A model generated the notes under the pieces. It worked only from the letters and a program-made list of their open reading frames with translations, did not search any database and was not told where the DNA came from. 47,123 bases of DNA from an uncultured Clostridia bacterium. Its GTDB lineage: Bacteria; Bacillota; Clostridia; Oscillospirales; Acutalibacteraceae. The position numbers and the translations under genes are program-made. This document shows, one piece after another, positions 45,948 through 47,123 of the stretch. Within the stretch, counting starts at the first letter, position 1. Each line of letters starts with the position of its first letter. Location of the stretch: the NCBI GenBank assembly GCA_947595635.1, contig CANQEU010000012.1, positions 1 through 47,123 of the forward strand. The letters are read 5' to 3'.

Positions 45948-47111
45948 TTAATATACCACCGTGTCCATTGCAACATTATATAAATCCGTGCATATGTCGC
46001 CTACAGCTTCGTCGTCCACATTCGACAGCACTATTACGTCAACGTCGTTTACTATATCTATAAGATCCATAGTATAGCACGCCATCGACTGCCCCGTGTG
46101 CCAGTAATATCCGTTATCGGATATAAACCAGCCGTAGCCGTAGCCCATTCCGCCGTCGCTCAGCATACTGTTAAAGGACTGCTGATTTACAACTTTTAAA
46201 TTGGTAAAGCCATTAAGCCATTTCGCAAGATCCCTTGCGCTTGAGGCTATCTCGCCTGCCGCGCCAAAGTATGTCGTGTCCGCTCCGTCGCCCTCGCTGC
46301 CGTCTATGAGGTAGCCGACCGCGTCCGCCTTGTTCATATTCATTGTAGTATTTGTCATTCCGAGCGGTGTAAGAATATTATCCTCAATGAATTTTTCATA
46401 TGTTACGCCGCTTAATCTCGCAATTATTTCTCCGAGCATCATATAATTTGTGTTTGAATATTTATATTGCGAGCCGGGAACAAACGACAGACCGTTTGAA
46501 TTTGCAAAGCTCAAAACATCGTCGAAGGTCACGGGCTCAAGCATATCAATTTCGTCAACCGCGTCAAGATAAATCATACTGTTAAGATAGTCGGGTATTC
46601 CGGACGTCATATTCAGCAGATTTTCCAGCGTAAGCTCAGAGCCGAAATCATATTCCGGTATATACGTATCAACCGTGTCGCCTACAGAAAGCTTGCCCTG
46701 CTCCTGGAGCATCATTATGCCGGCTGCCGTAAATTGCTTTGTTATTGAGCCAAGCTCAATCTTTGTGTCAACCGTGTTCGGCGTTGCGTTTGATTTGTCC
46801 GCAAAGCCGCACGCATATTCGCAGAGCGTTTTTCCTCCTACGGTAATTACTATCGCCCCCGAAAAATCATAATCGGTCATATAATCTTCAACAGCCGCCT
46901 GCAAAGCCTGACTTTTAAGCATATCGTCAGCGCTCAAAGCCTCGGACTGATTATTTTCTGTATTAACTTCCTCGTCATAATAAGACGGCAACGACGACTG
47001 CTCCTGCTTTTCGTTTAATTCACCGTCCTTGCAGGACGAAAGTGCAAAAGACATCAAGGTTAAAACAGCCGATAAAAATATAATCGTCTTTTTTCTTTTA
47101 GCCAAAATCAT
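45948..47111 (-). CDS. Lipoprotein serine hydrolase (beta-lactamase/PBP4* family)
   Basis: The 387 residues open with a lipoprotein signal: basic MILAKRKK, a hydrophobic run and lipobox LSSC with Cys27. The acyl-serine set is visible: SITK (nucleophile serine), YSN (as YKYSNTNYMM) and HTG near the C-terminus. This places it in the class C beta-lactamase-like clan of peptidases and esterases, which includes D-alanyl-D-alanine carboxypeptidases. The true substrate is unknown, and antibiotic hydrolysis should not be presumed. AGGT at the right window edge precedes the ATG by 5 nt. Confidence 0.9.
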   Translation of the reverse strand: MILAKRKKTIIFLSAVLTLMSFALSSCKDGELNEKQEQSSLPSYYDEEVNTENNQSEALSADDMLKSQALQAAVEDYMTDYDFSGAIVITVGGKTLCEYACGFADKSNATPNTVDTKIELGSITKQFTAAGIMMLQEQGKLSVGDTVDTYIPEYDFGSELTLENLLNMTSGIPDYLNSMIYLDAVDEIDMLEPVTFDDVLSFANSNGLSFVPGSQYKYSNTNYMMLGEIIARLSGVTYEKFIEDNILTPLGMTNTTMNMNKADAVGYLIDGSEGDGADTTYFGAAGEIASSARDLAKWLNGFTNLKVVNQQSFNSMLSDGGMGYGYGWFISDNGYYWHTGQSMACYTMDLIDIVNDVDVIVLSNVDDEAVGDICTDLYNVAMDTVVY

Positions 47112-47123
47112 TATATACCTCCA

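Overview
The window looks like chromosome of an anaerobic, gut-type Firmicute of class Clostridia, probably the Ruminococcaceae/Oscillospiraceae. The evidence is a mid-GC sequence, near-consensus sigma-A promoters with 17-bp spacers, strong Shine-Dalgarno sites, a T-box leader, the hprK-murB-rapZ-whiA-dnaE-pfkA gene order, a V/A-type instead of an F-type ATPase, acetate kinase, and a sortase-anchored surface protein. No species can be named from the sequence alone. Most genes lie on the minus strand; only ackA and the ACT/UPF0210 pair are on plus.

Layout, left to right. (1) 1-227: what may be one end of an insertion sequence (tandem 24-nt repeats), then a dispersed repeat and the trp terminator. 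(2) 228-7098 (-): a complete tryptophan operon, trpE-G-D-C-F-B-A, behind a T-box leader whose folded Stem I presents UGG (Trp). (3) 7166-9900: tmcAL (-) and ackA (+) diverge from promoters with overlapping -10 boxes; after ackA comes a cloverleaf-like array of perfect hairpins. (4) 9938-20263 (-): NusG-domain-II protein, Gx-family membrane protein, HPr kinase, PHP phosphoesterase, murB, rapZ, whiA, dnaE, pfkA. (5) 20343-29322 (-): a nine-gene V/A-type ATPase operon (H/G, C, I, K, F, E, A, B, D) with its own promoter and terminator. (6) 29404-31666: a second cloverleaf-like hairpin array, then ruvX, a DUF421 membrane protein and a HisJ-like phosphatase. (7) 31745-33484 (+): an ACT-domain protein and a UPF0210 protein. 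(8) 33884-42714 (-): a giant secreted protein (2,716 codons) whose C-terminal anchor domain lies in a different frame just downstream, the apparent result of a frameshift. (9) 42715-43770: about 1 kb with no clear gene but with repeats, hairpins, terminators and one coding-like open segment. (10) 43771-47123 (-): tmRNA with smpB, ispF and ispD of the MEP isoprenoid pathway, and a lipoprotein serine hydrolase.

How the parts relate. The trp operon makes tryptophan from chorismate and is switched on when uncharged tRNA-Trp accumulates. HprK, PfkA and AckA belong to carbon catabolism and its control; WhiA, RapZ and MurB to growth and envelope synthesis. TmcAL uses acetate, the product of AckA, to modify tRNA-Met. 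SmpB and ssrA form the trans-translation pair.

The most unusual content is the giant surface protein (GLUG-like beta-helix region, six modules resembling the pullulanase X25 starch-binding-like fold, an SdrD-B domain, then a frame-shifted SpaA/LPFTG anchor) and the recurring GC-rich multi-hairpin arrays between genes.
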